Of a DNA stretch of 64,000 nt, positions 1 through 8,700 are shown piece after piece (the stretch's first letter is position 1; the number at the start of each line of letters is the position of its first letter). Under the pieces are notes generated by a model. That model was given only the letters and a program-made list of their open reading frames with translations. It ran no database searches and was not told where the DNA came from. The stretch lies in assembly GCF_001006305.1 (NCBI RefSeq), contig NZ_LBHJ01000004.1, positions 372,001-436,000 on the forward strand. Reading direction: 5' to 3'. Source of the DNA: Silvibacterium bohemicum. Its GTDB lineage: Bacteria > Acidobacteriota > Terriglobia > Terriglobales > Acidobacteriaceae. The translations under genes and the position numbers were made by a program.

Positions 1-424
1 TGCGGCGTCGCAGCGTCTCGGCAAGCGTAAGACGCAATTCAGAGAGATCGACGGGGCTGCGGAAGTGCGCGTCGGCACCGACTTCAAGGGCGCTCTTCTC
101 TACCGCGCGTGTACGAGCGCGGCTGAGAGAGAGGAGCACAAAATTTCCGTTCAGCTTACGCAGCTCATTCAGAACGGAAAGACCGCCGCGAGGATCCTCG
201 CCGTCAGTGTCGATGTCCAGGATGACAGCGACGACATGCGCCTCTTTTGTCCACCGCGCAAGATCCTCGTAGTCATTGCGGATGACCACCTGGAACCAGG
301 GAATCAGTTCGAGGATCGCTTCGCGGATGAAGTCATCATCCGCAGTGACGATGCAGACGACAGGAAGCGATGTGTGCGCGATCGCCGGAGCCTCCGAGCC
401 GGCGCGATTCCGTCGCAAAGCCAT
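1..424 (-). CDS. Receiver-domain-like response regulator, 5' part only
   Basis: The gene runs off the left edge, so only the N-terminal ~141 residues are visible. I translated it from the ATG at 424; an in-frame stop lies upstream with no other ATG/GTG/TTG start between. The visible part follows a CheY-like receiver plan: a hydrophobic strand leading to TADDD near the N-terminus, then VVAVILDIDTDG where the phospho-acceptor Asp should be, and GADAHFRSPVDLSEL where the last strand and helix lie. The usual Lys after the last strand seems to be replaced (HFRSP), so it may be an atypical receiver. The output domain is outside the window, so its role cannot be stated. Confidence 0.6.
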   Translation of the reverse strand, partial: MALRRNRAGSEAPAIAHTSLPVVCIVTADDDFIREAILELIPWFQVVIRNDYEDLARWTKEAHVVAVILDIDTDGEDPRGGLSVLNELRKLNGNFVLLSLSRARTRAVEKSALEVGADAHFRSPVDLSELRLTLAETLRRR

Positions 425-524
425 GCCGCATTCTAGACGAACGCTGCGCAGCAGTGGCAGACATTCCGCAGGGGCTCGCGTGAGAGGAAGTCAGCTCGAT
501 CCGTTTCCTTCAAACCTGCGCCGA

Positions 525-2141
525 TCAGTGCCCGGCGGGAGCTTTACCGCCTACCTTGAACTTCTTGGTCAGAAGCACGAGAGGTGCGGCAATCAAGGTA
601 ATCACGCCAATGATGTGAAAGCAATCCATGAAGGCAAGAAGCTTCGTCTGCGACTGCAGCTGATCGTAGTAGTGGCTATAGCTCGCGTTGAGAGCATCGG
701 CATGTGAGAATCCATGAGCTTCGAGGAAGGCCGCGGTTTGCTGCACCGCTTGTTGCAGAAAAGGCGACGATGGCGGCAGGTTTCCGCCAACCCTGGATTG
801 ATGAAAGTCCTGGCGCCGCTCGCTCAGCGTGGTGATGAACGCGATTCCGAAGCTGCCACCCCAGTTACGGAAGAAGTTCGTCAAGGACGACGCCTTGTTG
901 TTCTGATCGGGCCGAAGCTGGGAGTAGGAGATCACCGACAGCGGCACGAAGAAGAATGCGTATCCCAAGCCCTGAAGGGCGCGAGCCAGCGCGTAGTGGT
1001 TGTAATCGGTGTCGAGGTTGAAGTGGCTGTAGTGAATGAAGGCGATGCCCACGACCATCACCGCGCCGAAGAGCAGAATCCGCGGATTGACGATTTTGCG
1101 CTGTACCAGTTGCGCGCCCACCGGCGCTAAAAATGTGATGACCAGCGCGCCCGGGCCAAGCACCAGTCCGGCATCTATGGCGCGATAGCCATAAAGCGAC
1201 TGAAGAAGCTGCGGGATCATCGTCGTCGATCCAAAGAGACCGAATCCGAAGACAAAATAAAAGACGCAGGAGATGGCGAAGTTGCGCCCCTTCAATAGAT
1301 GAAAATCGATGACCGGATCATCGTGGCGCAGCTCCCAGAAAACCGCGACGGTGAGACAGGTGATGCCGATGGCAAACATCCAGCAGATGAATGTCGAACC
1401 GAACCAATCGTCAATCTGACCGCGGTCCAGAAGCACTTCAAGGGCGGCTGATCCCAGGCCGATGAGCGCAATGCCTACGCCGTCGATACGGAGCTTCCCG
1501 TTCGCCGAGCGCACCTTGCTTCGCTCGGCGGCGAAGGCTGGCGGGTCACTTACAAATCGATTGGTAAGGAAGATCGAAAGAATTCCGATGGGAATGTTGA
1601 TCAGGAAGACCCAGCGCCATGTGTAGTTGTCCGTAATCCACCCGCCCAGCACTGGCCCGATGGCCGGCGCGGTGACGATGGCCACGGTATAAAGGGCGAA
1701 GGCCGAAGCCCGCTTCTCTGGCGGAAAGGTGTCGACCAGAATTGCCTGCTCTACCGGGGCGAGACCGCCTCCGCCAATGCCTTGCAACACGCGCGCCAGC
1801 AGCATGATTCCCAGGGTGGGCGCCACACCGCAGAAAAACGAGGTGATGGTAAACAGCGCGACGCAGGCCATGTAGTAGTTTTTGCGGCCGAAAACGCGAG
1901 AGAGCCATGCGGACATCGGCAAGACTACGGCATTGGCCACGAGGTACGTGGTTAGTATCCATGTAACTTCGTCGTAGGAGCGGCCCAGGCCGCCGGCGAT
2001 ATAAGGCAGCGAGACATTTGCGATGGAGGTGTCGAGCAGCTCCATGAACGTGGCCAGCGTAACGGTAAGTGCGACCACCCAGGGATTGATGGCAGCTCGC
2101 GGCGCAGCGTCGGCTGACATCGATAGGCTGGCTGTGGCCAT
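525..2141 (-). CDS. MFS drug exporter, DHA2/EmrB-QacA family
   Basis: Predicted 538-residue inner-membrane proton-driven multidrug exporter of the 14-helix DHA2 family. The first helix carries FMELLDTSIANVSLPYIA (about residues 32-49) with the conserved Asp of motif D1, and the second helix region has LSRVFGRKNYY, the family's loop 2-3 signature. Length and hydrophobic spacing match EmrB. It is divergent from a TetR-type gene starting at 2282, the classic local repressor arrangement. No EmrA-type membrane fusion gene is adjacent, so the partner channel, if any, is elsewhere. The substrate cannot be told from sequence. Confidence 0.93.
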   Translation of the reverse strand: MATASLSMSADAAPRAAINPWVVALTVTLATFMELLDTSIANVSLPYIAGGLGRSYDEVTWILTTYLVANAVVLPMSAWLSRVFGRKNYYMACVALFTITSFFCGVAPTLGIMLLARVLQGIGGGGLAPVEQAILVDTFPPEKRASAFALYTVAIVTAPAIGPVLGGWITDNYTWRWVFLINIPIGILSIFLTNRFVSDPPAFAAERSKVRSANGKLRIDGVGIALIGLGSAALEVLLDRGQIDDWFGSTFICWMFAIGITCLTVAVFWELRHDDPVIDFHLLKGRNFAISCVFYFVFGFGLFGSTTMIPQLLQSLYGYRAIDAGLVLGPGALVITFLAPVGAQLVQRKIVNPRILLFGAVMVVGIAFIHYSHFNLDTDYNHYALARALQGLGYAFFFVPLSVISYSQLRPDQNNKASSLTNFFRNWGGSFGIAFITTLSERRQDFHQSRVGGNLPPSSPFLQQAVQQTAAFLEAHGFSHADALNASYSHYYDQLQSQTKLLAFMDCFHIIGVITLIAAPLVLLTKKFKVGGKAPAGH

Positions 2142-2168
2142 AGTTCCGGGGATCTCCTGCGATGAAAA

Positions 2169-2184
2169 GAGACCGGATGGTCTC
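2169..2184. promoter_or_regulatory. Inverted repeat near the exporter start
   Basis: GAGACC, 4 bases, GGTCTC lies 28 bases upstream of the exporter ATG (2141). It could be an operator for the neighbouring TetR protein or a promoter-proximal hairpin. Six-base arms are short, so this is a weak call. Confidence 0.25.
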
Positions 2185-2216
2185 TGGTAGCATCTGATTC
2201 ACAAAGCGAGCCAATC

Positions 2217-2238
2217 GATGCGGTTTTTTCACCGCATC
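2217..2238. promoter_or_regulatory. Candidate TetR operator palindrome
   Basis: An 8-base perfect inverted repeat, GATGCGGT, spacer TTTTTC, ACCGCATC, sits in the 140-bp gap between the divergent exporter and TetR genes. TetR-family dimers usually bind 15-25 bp palindromes in exactly this kind of shared promoter region. The symmetry is seen directly; binding is inferred. Confidence 0.45.
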
Positions 2239-2281
2239 ATAAATTTGCGTAGCCAGAGGGCGTGGCAGAAGGTCCAGCGAG

Positions 2282-2881
2282 ATGAGCAAAGGTGAAGCAA
2301 CCAGGCAAAAAATCATTGCCGAAGCAGCGCCGATCTTCAATCAACGAGGCTTCGCCGGCTCGTCGATGCAGGACATTTTAGACGCCACCGGCCTCGAAAA
2401 GGGTGGGCTCTATCGCCATTTCTCGAGCAAAGAAGAACTGGCCGCCGAGGCCTTTCGCTACGCGCTAAACCGGTCGGTAAAGGTTCGAACCGATAATCTC
2501 GAGCAGGTCAAAAATGCTTTAGATAAACTGCGCTGCGTCATTCGCCGCTTCACGGATGGGCCATCGATCATCCCCGGAGGCTGTCCGCTGATGAACACGG
2601 CCGTCGATGCGGACGACGGCAATCCGACGCTTCGCCGCCTGGCGCGTGAGGGCATCCGCGACTGGCGAGAGCGACTGTGCAACATCATCGAAGACGGCGT
2701 CGAACGCGGTGAGATCGACTCTGCCGCCGAGCCTCGGAAGGTTGCTAACACCATCATCGCGGCGCTCGAAGGAGCGCAAATGATCAGCCGCATCGAGGGC
2801 GATAAATGTGCCCTTCGCGATGTGGCTGCTTCCTTAGATCTCCTTCTAAGACAGATCGAGCCGCAGGCAGGTCATCCGTGA
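2282..2881 (+). CDS. TetR/AcrR-family transcriptional repressor
   Basis: A 199-residue protein. Residues ~8-55 form the N-terminal TetR DNA-binding domain, with GSSMQDILDATGLEKGGLYR (~26-45) as the helix-turn-helix core followed by HFSSKEEL. The rest is a ligand-binding/dimerisation domain typical of the TetR_C family; CPL and similar residues in the middle resemble the YcdC/AcrR-like class. It is divergent from the MFS exporter at 525-2141 and probably represses it and itself, released by an exporter substrate (inference from layout). Confidence 0.92.
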   Translation: MSKGEATRQKIIAEAAPIFNQRGFAGSSMQDILDATGLEKGGLYRHFSSKEELAAEAFRYALNRSVKVRTDNLEQVKNALDKLRCVIRRFTDGPSIIPGGCPLMNTAVDADDGNPTLRRLAREGIRDWRERLCNIIEDGVERGEIDSAAEPRKVANTIIAALEGAQMISRIEGDKCALRDVAASLDLLLRQIEPQAGHP

Positions 2882-2932
2882 TTCGCTAATACCAGGCCTC
2901 GATAAGACCTGCCCGAGTAAGTGGGCCGAAGG

Positions 2933-3709
2933 TTAGACCCAACCTCCATCGATGATGTAAGACTGATTCGTGATGGCGGAGCTGTCGTCGGAGGCGAGGA
3001 AGAGAATGAGCCGGGCCACTTCTTCGGGAGCGAGCATTCGCTTCAGTGCCTGTCCGGCCAGGATTTCGGCTTTGTAAGCTTCCGTGAACCATAGCTGCCG
3101 CTGACGCTCGGTCAGAATTGCTCCGGGCATCACGCAGTTCACGCGGATATTGTCCGGGCCAAGCTGATGTGCGAGCGCGCGAGTCATGCCGACGATGGCT
3201 GCCTTCGCGGTCACGTAGACTGGAACATCCGTCGAGGGAATGACCCAGCTGATCGAGCCCATGTTAATGATCGAGCCCCGGCTCGCGCTTTTCATCGCCG
3301 GGATAACGGCCTTGGCCATGAAGAATTGATGCTTGAGGTTCACTGCCATCGACCGGTCCCAATACTCCGCGGTTACATCCTCGATGGAATGGCGAGCGTC
3401 ATTGCCGGCATTGTTGACCAGCACATCGATGGTCGAGAAGTGCGCCATCACTTGGGACATGACACCTTCGAGCGTGGCGATATCGGTAAGGTCGCAGTGA
3501 TGGTAAACAGGCGAAGGCGCACCGACTGATCCGACTCTCTCGATCAGCTGTGCGGCCTTCTCATCTTGAATATCGAGGAAGACGACCCTCGCGCCCTGCT
3601 TCGCAAACGCTTCAACGATAGCCTCGCCGATGCCGCTTGCTCCGCCGGTCACCACCACGACGCGATCACGCAGGCTGGGATAGGTAGCAAAGTTTCCCGG
3701 GCTGGCCAT
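2933..3709 (-). CDS. SDR-family sugar dehydrogenase, XylB-like
   Basis: A 258-residue classical short-chain dehydrogenase that probably oxidises an aldose such as D-xylose to its lactone with NAD(P)+. Visible elements: TGGASGIG (21-28) for the dinucleotide, LVNNAGND (~97-104), active-site Asn124, Ser152, Tyr165 and Lys169 (in VYVTAK). The start YPSLRDRVVVVTGG, the NNAGND followed by RH, and GSISW closely match the Caulobacter D-xylose 1-dehydrogenase as I remember it. Divergent, 96 bp away, is an SMP-30 lactonase, the next enzyme in an oxidative sugar route, which supports the call. The exact sugar is uncertain. Confidence 0.85.
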   Translation of the reverse strand: MASPGNFATYPSLRDRVVVVTGGASGIGEAIVEAFAKQGARVVFLDIQDEKAAQLIERVGSVGAPSPVYHHCDLTDIATLEGVMSQVMAHFSTIDVLVNNAGNDARHSIEDVTAEYWDRSMAVNLKHQFFMAKAVIPAMKSASRGSIINMGSISWVIPSTDVPVYVTAKAAIVGMTRALAHQLGPDNIRVNCVMPGAILTERQRQLWFTEAYKAEILAGQALKRMLAPEEVARLILFLASDDSSAITNQSYIIDGGWV

Positions 3710-3805
3710 AGCGACAATTCTCCCCTGTCAGTAACATCGAATTGCTTCTGAAATTCACAGACTACTCCCTCCGACAAAAACTACGATGGAAGGCAGGCAC
3801 TCGAA

Positions 3806-4675
3806 TTGAATACAGCAACTCTCATCGCGGATTACTCGTGCGAGACTGGCGAGAATCCGCTATGGCATCCGCTGGAACAGCGGCTTTACTGGACGGATAT
3901 TCCGACCGGACGACTCTTCCGCTACGACCCTTCATCGGATCGGCATGAGCAGTGTTATGAGGGAAGACCGGTCGGTGGCTTTACCGTACAGGCCGATGGC
4001 TCGCTGCTTCTGTTCATGGATCGCGGCACGGTTGCGCTTTGGAAGAATGGCGCGCTGACGGAAATCGTGCACGAAGTACCCGAAGAGCGTGGCTCGCGCT
4101 TCAACGACGTTATCGCCGATCCGCGCGGGAGGGTCTTTTGCGGGACTATGTCGACGGCGGAGCAGAAGGGAAAGCTCTATCGACTCAATCTCAACGGCAA
4201 GCTGCATCCGGTTATCGATGATGTGGGCTGCTCTAACGGCATGGCCTTCACACTGGATCGCCGCGGGTTCTACTTCACCGACTCCTTCGCTCGCGAAATC
4301 TATCTGTTCGACTACGAACCGGAAGATGGTTCGATTCGCAATCGGAGAGTCTTCGCCCGCTTCCGGGAAGCGGATGGCATGCCCGATGGCATCACGATCG
4401 ACGCCGACGGCCGTCTCTGGTGCGCCTTCTGGGATGGCGGTTGCATCGCGCGTCTTTCATCCGAAGGAGCCGTCGAAACCAAGATCGCGATTCCTGCGCC
4501 TAAGACATCGAGTTTGACCTTCGGCGGCGAGGATTATTCCGACCTGTATGTGACGACGGCCGGCGGAGACAGCAAAAAAACAGATGGCCCGCTGGCGGGT
4601 GGGCTTTTCTGTCTTAAAAATTTGGGCCGAGGATTGCCCGAATTCCTCTCTCGGATCGCAATCCCTTCGTCGTAA
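3806..4675 (+). CDS. SMP-30/gluconolactonase family sugar lactonase
   Basis: A 289-residue six-bladed propeller lactonase that would hydrolyse the sugar lactone made by the neighbouring dehydrogenase. Metal-ligand and catalytic positions of the family are visible: Glu16 in TGENPLW, Asn100 in FNDVIADPRGR, Asn144 in CSNGMAF and Asp194 in PDGITID. The only in-frame start that keeps the first blade is TTG at 3806; no strong Shine-Dalgarno precedes it. The gene is convergent with the peptidase-like gene at 4679, leaving three bases between stops and no visible terminator. Confidence 0.88.
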   Translation: MNTATLIADYSCETGENPLWHPLEQRLYWTDIPTGRLFRYDPSSDRHEQCYEGRPVGGFTVQADGSLLLFMDRGTVALWKNGALTEIVHEVPEERGSRFNDVIADPRGRVFCGTMSTAEQKGKLYRLNLNGKLHPVIDDVGCSNGMAFTLDRRGFYFTDSFAREIYLFDYEPEDGSIRNRRVFARFREADGMPDGITIDADGRLWCAFWDGGCIARLSSEGAVETKIAIPAPKTSSLTFGGEDYSDLYVTTAGGDSKKTDGPLAGGLFCLKNLGRGLPEFLSRIAIPSS

Positions 4676-4678
4676 AAA

Positions 4679-6598
4679 TTACTGGGAAGACTGGTCTCCA
4701 AGCATATGGCTGTGGATGGTGGCCTGCACTTCGGGAACGGTGCCGTCGTTCACTATGACCTCCAGCGGAGTTCCCTGCACCAGCATGCGATGCGCGGTCC
4801 GGGTTTTTCCCGGCAGCCGGACGCGCTCGGTGAGAGTTCCCTTCTTCGAGCGCACGGTGACCGGAACTTCCGTTTCGGTGAATCCATCGTTGAGAATGTC
4901 GATGCCGACCAGGTATTCTCCACTCTGCGCTGCCGGGCTGGGATAGACAGCGGCGATAGAGAGATCGGGAAGGCCGCGATCCTGATACACCCAGTTATCG
5001 AAAAACCATTTCAGGTCTCCGGCCGGATTGATTCCGCTGGGCCGTTCGACGAGATGCTCAAAATATTCGGGCGTAGTGTCGGCTTCCGGATCGTACGCCT
5101 GCAAGGCAGCCGCCAAGGCATTATCGCCGACGATGTCGCGCAGCATCCATAAAACGTAAGTAGCCTTGGTGCGGTAGTAGACAACATCGGAGGCATGAAG
5201 GAGATCCTGGCCGGGACCCGCGCCTGGGGTAGCCGGCTCGGCAAAGGTCAACGCACCGCGGCTGTTTTCCAGGCTTTCGAGCGCCAGATCGCGGTCATGG
5301 GTCTGCTCGGTCCAAAGGGTTCCGAGGAAGTTGGCAACTCCTTCGTTGAGCCATTCACGCTGCGACTGGAAGTAGACGTGGGCGAGCGCGTGGGCCAACT
5401 GCGGAGCGATTTTCTCTGGCGGGTCGGCCGCCAGGCTGGTAAAAAGCGCGCTCCCCTGCTCAAAAGGAGCGTCCTCCGCTTCAGGCAGATCGATGATGGT
5501 GAGATCGGATTTCGGCTTTGCCACCAGCCATTGTTGCAACAGGGGCTGCACCATGGTCGCTGCGGTCATGTACCCCTGAGTATTGGCCTGATCTTCGCTG
5601 CGGGGATAGATGCTCAGCCCATTGCCCTCCCTCGGCGTGCCGGTCGAAAGAAAGAGGGTTGGAAGATTGAAACCCAGGGGTATAGGGCCGAGTTCGCTGG
5701 TGACGACTCCGGGAAAACCTTCGGTGGGCATCGCCGTGGGTTTGGCGATCCGCATCACTTGCCCGTCGAGGACGGCGACCGTCGGAGGAATGTCGAAAAA
5801 TTCGGCGCTCACCCGCATCCGGATCGTGGCCGAGGACTGGCGCGACTTCTGTGCAGCGATTTCAGAGAATACCTTGGCTCCGTCGCCGAAGAGTGCCGGC
5901 ACCGAGCTGACCGGATACCAGAGCACGTTGCCAAAGCCGCGCAGGCCGACGAAGTCAGCCGAGATTTCGTCCCAATCTGACCGGGCGGCGAGATCGGCCG
6001 GGGTTCCCAGCTGTTCGAGACGGCGTGCATTTGCTTCGATAGTGCCGCTGTAAACGACGTCGAGCTTCAGCTCGGCCTTGGGAGCGAGAGGTTCCTGCAG
6101 CTCTACGACCGCCTCGCGAAGCTGGCCGGTGTGATCCACATCGCTGTTGATGATTTGCTGGCCGAATTTGAGGCGCTTGCCGTTGAGGATGACATCTTCG
6201 AAGTTGAGCGCTGAAGTCAACTGCAGGGGAATTACCGGCAGCGGGTGGTCACCATCGTTCCGGAGCGCAATCCTGGCCCGAACTGAAATCGTATGCTGCT
6301 GGGGCGCAAGATGAATATCGAGATCGTAAGCGGTGTAGGTCACGGCCGCGCGCTGCTGATCGGTGACCTTGGCTGGGGGAGTATCAGCTGCCGGTTTCGC
6401 GGCGTCGGCCTTTTGCTCTGTAGCGTCATCGTCGGAGCGCGAGAAGAGGATCTTGGCGTTCGGATTCGACGGCTTCGGAGGGCCCGGCTGCTGCGATTGC
6501 TCGGGGGACGGCGGTGGCGCGGAGCTTTGCTGCTGGCCTATCGCGGTATAGCACACGCCGCACAAAACGGCTGCGGCGAAAAACTTCCAATTCCTCAT
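4679..6598 (-). CDS. Exported M1-peptidase-like protein lacking the catalytic Glu
   Basis: A 639-residue protein with a signal peptide (RNWKFFAAAVLCGVCYTAIG), a Pro/Gln-rich linker (~21-80), a beta-sandwich-like N-terminal region (YDLDIHLAPQ at 91-100) and an M1/gluzincin-like domain. Where M1 enzymes have HExxH and a downstream Glu, this one has HALAH (403-407) and WLNEGVANF (416-424). The zinc ligands are kept, but the catalytic Glu is Ala. It is therefore probably an inactive scaffold or binding protein in the periplasm (inference). It overlaps rlmB by 4 bases and is likely co-transcribed downstream of it. Confidence 0.85.
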   Translation of the reverse strand: MRNWKFFAAAVLCGVCYTAIGQQQSSAPPPSPEQSQQPGPPKPSNPNAKILFSRSDDDATEQKADAAKPAADTPPAKVTDQQRAAVTYTAYDLDIHLAPQQHTISVRARIALRNDGDHPLPVIPLQLTSALNFEDVILNGKRLKFGQQIINSDVDHTGQLREAVVELQEPLAPKAELKLDVVYSGTIEANARRLEQLGTPADLAARSDWDEISADFVGLRGFGNVLWYPVSSVPALFGDGAKVFSEIAAQKSRQSSATIRMRVSAEFFDIPPTVAVLDGQVMRIAKPTAMPTEGFPGVVTSELGPIPLGFNLPTLFLSTGTPREGNGLSIYPRSEDQANTQGYMTAATMVQPLLQQWLVAKPKSDLTIIDLPEAEDAPFEQGSALFTSLAADPPEKIAPQLAHALAHVYFQSQREWLNEGVANFLGTLWTEQTHDRDLALESLENSRGALTFAEPATPGAGPGQDLLHASDVVYYRTKATYVLWMLRDIVGDNALAAALQAYDPEADTTPEYFEHLVERPSGINPAGDLKWFFDNWVYQDRGLPDLSIAAVYPSPAAQSGEYLVGIDILNDGFTETEVPVTVRSKKGTLTERVRLPGKTRTAHRMLVQGTPLEVIVNDGTVPEVQATIHSHMLGDQSSQ

Positions 6599-7407
6599 GA
6601 ACCTAAACCTTTTCTCTCCTTAACCGGCTTGTCGGGACGCGGCGGGGGAACGGGGGACGGCTGGTTTTGTCCGCGGCGCTGGCGTGCGGCCTCGAAGAGT
6701 ACGACCGCTCCGGCGGCAGAGACATTCAAAGATGCAACGCGGCCGGCCATGGGTATACGCAAGAGGTGGTCGCAGGTTTTGCGGACCAGGTCGTGAAGGC
6801 CATCGCCCTCCCTGCCGAGGACCACTACGGTATTCGACGTAAAGTCGTACTGGTCGTAACCCAGGGTGCCGCGCTCATCAAGACCCACGCACCAGATATT
6901 TCTCTCTTTGAGCTGTTCGAGGGCGCGAACCATGTTGACGACGCGCGCGATGCGGACGTGCTCGGCAGCGCCCGCCGAAGCCTTGACCGCCACGGCGCTC
7001 AAGGGAGCCGCGCGGCGCTCGGTGACGATGACGCCATCCACGGCCGCGGCGTCGGCGGTCCGTAATAACGCGCCGAGATTTTGCGGATCTTCCACGCCAT
7101 CCAGAGCGAGGAGCAGGCGCGGCGTCGATTCGGCCGCTCCGGGAGCGGCTTGGAAAAGATCCTCGAGCTCCAGAAACTCCCGGGTGCGGACGACGGCAAC
7201 GACCCCCTGGTGGCCGGAGGTTTTGGCGAGGCGAGTCAGCTCCTCCCGCGCCTCGAGGCGGAGACGGATGTTGTTTTTCCGGCAGGTATCGATGATCCGC
7301 TGGAGTTTTTGGTCGTTGCGGTCCCGGGCCACGCACACATGGTCAAACTGCCTGCTGCCCGACCGAAGGGCTTCTTCCACCGGATGCAGGCCGTACAAAA
7401 TCTCCAT
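6595..7407 (-). CDS. rlmB: 23S rRNA 2'-O-methyltransferase RlmB (SpoU family)
   Basis: A 270-residue SPOUT methyltransferase that in E. coli methylates G2251 of 23S rRNA. An N-terminal substrate-binding domain (MEILYGLHPVEEALRSG and GHQGVVAVV) is followed by the three SpoU motifs: LDGVEDPQNLGALLRTA, VVLGREGDGLHDLV and IPMAGRVASLNVSAAGAVV. The motif-2 Glu and motif-3 Asn typical of the trefoil-knot active site are present. A short Arg/Pro/Lys-rich tail follows. Close relatives such as TrmH-type proteins share the fold, but the N-terminal domain favours RlmB. Confidence 0.92.
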   Translation of the reverse strand: MEILYGLHPVEEALRSGSRQFDHVCVARDRNDQKLQRIIDTCRKNNIRLRLEAREELTRLAKTSGHQGVVAVVRTREFLELEDLFQAAPGAAESTPRLLLALDGVEDPQNLGALLRTADAAAVDGVIVTERRAAPLSAVAVKASAGAAEHVRIARVVNMVRALEQLKERNIWCVGLDERGTLGYDQYDFTSNTVVVLGREGDGLHDLVRKTCDHLLRIPMAGRVASLNVSAAGAVVLFEAARQRRGQNQPSPVPPPRPDKPVKERKGLGS

Positions 7408-7494
7408 TGTTTGAGTCTAATTGGTCCTTTCGCAGCGAATTGGTGGACAAAAAAAGACCATCTCGTGAAGGCGGAAGCAAATATTATGAAGCAC

Positions 7495-7524
7495 TTGCGA
7501 TGGCTCGCGCATCCGCTTCATAAT
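7495..7524 (+). promoter_or_regulatory. Sigma70-like promoter ahead of the ECF sigma gene
   Basis: TTGCGA (7495-7500), an 18-base spacer and CATAAT (7519-7524) lie 79 bases upstream of the sigma-factor start at 7603. The match to TTGACA/TATAAT is fair and the 195-bp gap after rlmB leaves room for it. Not tested. Confidence 0.4.
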
Positions 7525-7602
7525 AGATGTGTTAGCGAATTCTTTCTCATGGGCTCACGACTTCGCTTTCCGTCCTGACACGACAGGCACAAGGAACGCC
7601 CC

Positions 7603-8289
7603 ATGAGTTTCGTCCGCAATCTCGAGAATCTTGTAGCAAAGAGCGTCCTTGGCGGAGTTTCATCCGTCTCTGAAAATGAGATGAGCACCGCTTCGATTTC
7701 GCTGATAGAACAGTCACGCACTGAAAACGTCCTGATCGCGCAGGGCTTGAAGCGGCACGATGCGGAGTTGCTCGATCGCCTGATCCTGCAATATCAGCAT
7801 CGTTTGTTGCGCTATCTTCTCTTCCTCACCGGCAATCGCGAGATAGCGGAAGATCTCTTTCAGGAAACATGGATGCGAGTGCTGACCCGCGGTACGCAAT
7901 ACAACGGCGCGGCGCGTTTCGACACTTGGCTTTTCACCATCGCGCGCAACCTGGTCATCGACTTTCGCCGGAAGCGCACAATGGCAAGCCTGGAAGAGAT
8001 GTGCGAAAACGATGGGGACGAGCGCCCCTTCGAGGTCCCGAGCAACGATCCGAATCCATTCGACCAATATCAGAGCAGTGAAAATGCGGAGCGCGTCGCC
8101 GAGGCGCTGCTGACACTCGATCCTTTGCATCGCGAAGTTCTAGTGCTGCGATTCCATGAGGAGCTTTCACTTGATGAAATTTCTCAGGTAACTCGATCTC
8201 CCCTTTCTACGGTGAAGTCACGCCTCTATCGGGGCCTGGCCTCGCTCAAGCCGCGGATGGCGCAGCAACCGGCGCTGGAGGCCAGGTGA
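7603..8289 (+). CDS. ECF-type sigma-70 family RNA polymerase sigma factor
   Basis: A 228-residue sigma factor. Region 2 spans about residues 60-130 (LLRYLLFLTGNREIAEDLFQ, then TWMRVLTRG and FDTWLFTIARNLVIDFRRK). Region 4 spans about 165-215 (LDPLHREVLVLRFHEELSLD and SPLSTVKSRLYRGL). The first ~26 residues are poorly conserved in style, and an in-frame ATG at 7681 (MSTASIS) is a possible alternative start. It overlaps the next small membrane protein by 4 bases (ATGA), which suggests translational coupling and a regulatory link. Confidence 0.92.
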   Translation: MSFVRNLENLVAKSVLGGVSSVSENEMSTASISLIEQSRTENVLIAQGLKRHDAELLDRLILQYQHRLLRYLLFLTGNREIAEDLFQETWMRVLTRGTQYNGAARFDTWLFTIARNLVIDFRRKRTMASLEEMCENDGDERPFEVPSNDPNPFDQYQSSENAERVAEALLTLDPLHREVLVLRFHEELSLDEISQVTRSPLSTVKSRLYRGLASLKPRMAQQPALEAR

Positions 8290-8675
8290 ATACTCCAGGT
8301 ACAGGCGAGCCTCGCCCCGCAGGAACATCCGTAGATCCGGATCTGGTTCGTGCACTGGCAGGTCTCGATGTCGAAGCGAACATGCTGGTGGTGCAGCGCA
8401 CCCGTCGCACAGTAATGGCAGCCGCCAACGAACTGCGGGCGGCCAAATTGCGCTCACGCCGCCAGGTAGGGCTAATTCTTCTTGCGGTGGGAACGCTCGT
8501 CATGCTGCTTACACCGGCAATCTGGGTGGTAGCGGATGACTTGTTCGGAGGAGAGCATTTTCAAGACCCCCCGGCACTGGCAATTTCTTTGGTAGTCACT
8601 TTTTTTTCTACGATTTTCGCAGCGCTGGTGGTCACCTGGCGGCATCGAGAATCGAGCGGCCGAGAAGGTCACTGA
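8286..8675 (+). CDS. Small two-helix membrane protein coupled to the ECF sigma gene
   Basis: A 129-residue protein with a soluble N-terminal part (~1-60), a helix at LILLAVGTLVMLLTPAIWVV and a second at LAISLVVTFFSTIFAALVV. Its ATG overlaps the sigma-factor stop. Position and membrane topology suit an anti-sigma factor or accessory sensor, but I see no zinc-binding HxxxCxxC anti-sigma motif, so that role is only an inference from context. Confidence 0.7.
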   Translation: MNTPGTGEPRPAGTSVDPDLVRALAGLDVEANMLVVQRTRRTVMAAANELRAAKLRSRRQVGLILLAVGTLVMLLTPAIWVVADDLFGGEHFQDPPALAISLVVTFFSTIFAALVVTWRHRESSGREGH

Positions 8676-8700
8676 ATCCTGTTGAGGATCGGCTTTAACG

